A DNA stretch of 31,139 nt from Candidatus Bathyarchaeum sp. (GTDB taxonomy: Archaea; Thermoproteota; Bathyarchaeia; Bathyarchaeales; Bathyarchaeaceae): the NCBI GenBank assembly GCA_004376385.1, contig SOJY01000063.1, positions 1 through 31,139 of the forward strand, in the 5' to 3' direction. Below, piece by piece: positions 30,680 through 31,139 of the stretch. The stretch's first letter is position 1. Every line of letters begins with the position of its first letter. The notes beneath the pieces were generated by a model. The model ran no database searches. It saw only the letters and a list, made by a program, of their open reading frames with translations, and had not been told where the DNA came from. The position numbers were made by a program, and so were the translations under genes.

Positions 30680-30714
30680 GGAGAGCACAATAATAGAAAT
30701 TAAGGTGAGAAGAA

Positions 30715-31131
30715 ATGGCAAAAATTAAAGCAACTGCAAAATGGGTAGAGAATGTTCGTTCAATCGCAGATAATTCAAGAGGTCATAACGTAGTATTAGA
30801 TTTAGGAACCGCGAGCGGGGGCGACAACAAAGGCCCATCAGCACTGGAGTTAGCCATCATGTCTCTAGCGGACTGCGCCGTAACAATATTTGCGGATGTT
30901 TGCAAGCAGAGCAACGTGGAAATCAGCAAAATGGAGGTCGTGACAGAAGCGGAAAAGCCCGCTGGTTCGCCTATAATAACTGGCGTTAACATGAAAGTTA
31001 GAGTAGCCGCGAAAGCGAGAAAACAAAAACTTGACGCTATCTGGAGGAGAACCGAAGCAAACTGTCCTGTTGTATTCATCTTCCAAGAAAAGATACCAGT
31101 GAACATAGAAGTCGAAACAATCTCTGAATAA
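30715..31131 (+). CDS. OsmC/Ohr-family protein
   Basis: 138 aa. The fold pattern and the two redox cysteines, Cys54 in SLADCAVTIF and Cys117 in TEANCPVVFIF, match the OsmC family of thiol-dependent hydroperoxide reductases; a third cysteine (Cys63) is extra. GPSALELAIMSLADC is the typical helix leading to the first cysteine. Members reduce organic or fatty-acid peroxides, often with dihydrolipoamide or thioredoxin-like partners. Preceded by AAGGTGAG. Whether it is OsmC, Ohr or a YhfA-like sulfur-relay branch cannot be settled here; absence of an N-terminal Arg signature favours the YhfA-like group weakly. Confidence 0.85.
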   Translation: MAKIKATAKWVENVRSIADNSRGHNVVLDLGTASGGDNKGPSALELAIMSLADCAVTIFADVCKQSNVEISKMEVVTEAEKPAGSPIITGVNMKVRVAAKARKQKLDAIWRRTEANCPVVFIFQEKIPVNIEVETISE

Positions 31132-31139
31132 TTCTCCTT

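Noticed and set aside
1..31139. CRISPR array, tRNA or rRNA genes, insertion sequences, prophage, plasmid origin
   Set aside because: Intergenic regions were read for regular repeats, cloverleaf-like sequence, transposase genes and terminal repeats. None were found; the longest gene-free stretch is 341 bp.

Overview
The window looks like a chromosomal segment of a mesophilic to moderately thermophilic archaeon of the TACK group. A Bathyarchaeia-like or related lineage is my best guess, but no rRNA is present to fix it. The evidence is the set of archaeal enzyme forms: a LysW carrier-protein lysine pathway, aromatic synthesis through aspartate semialdehyde (ADTH synthase plus DHQ synthase II), a GHMP-type shikimate kinase, a Fae-Hps fusion, Lrp-type regulators, TATA-box promoters and GGTG/GAGG Shine-Dalgarno sites. 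I see no rRNA, tRNA, CRISPR array, insertion sequence or phage gene. Nearly everything is core anabolism, so the novelty lies in protein architecture and regulatory DNA.

Layout. (1) 1-2.6 kb, plus strand: a secreted or anchored transglutaminase-like protein, a B3/B4-domain protein and a small charged protein. (2) 2.6-6.6 kb, minus strand: four overlapping genes (homocitrate synthase, homoaconitase large and small subunits, homoisocitrate dehydrogenase) that would take 2-oxoglutarate to 2-oxoadipate. (3) 6.7-13.1 kb: a LysM-like Lrp regulator (minus) diverges from lysW-lysX-lysY-lysZ-lysJ-lysK (plus), which takes 2-aminoadipate to lysine on the LysW carrier. (4) 13.1-15.1 kb: a DUF454 membrane protein and a second Lrp regulator (minus), the latter divergent from prephenate dehydratase (plus). 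(5) 15.1-26.3 kb, minus strand: a tightly packed 12-gene operon, aspartokinase - asd - ADTH synthase - DHQ synthase II - aroD - aroE - archaeal shikimate kinase - aroA - aroC - chorismate mutase - aminotransferase - prephenate dehydrogenase. Aspartate semialdehyde made by the first two enzymes is a substrate of the third. (6) 26.5-30.1 kb, one-carbon metabolism: serine hydroxymethyltransferase (minus), a small ribbon-helix-helix-like protein, and a Fae-Hps enzyme with an extra N-terminal helix-turn-helix-like region. (7) 30.1-31.1 kb: RidA (minus) divergent from an OsmC-like protein (plus).

How it fits together. Regions 2 and 3 form a complete alpha-aminoadipate lysine route. Aspartokinase and Asd are therefore probably dedicated to aromatics, threonine and methionine rather than lysine. 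Chorismate goes to tyrosine within the operon and to phenylalanine through the convergent pheA. Fae-Hps probably runs in the pentose-forming direction and captures the released formaldehyde on a pterin, next to the pterin-dependent SHMT.

The points most worth a second look are the HTH-Fae-Hps triple architecture with dyad elements at its promoter, a divergent LysX with about 75 extra residues in its metal-binding hairpin, a hairpin plus T-rich tract built on the EDWGE codons of lysW, a 45-bp dyad at the aspartokinase promoter, and an 18-codon leaderless micro-ORF with a CPYC motif.
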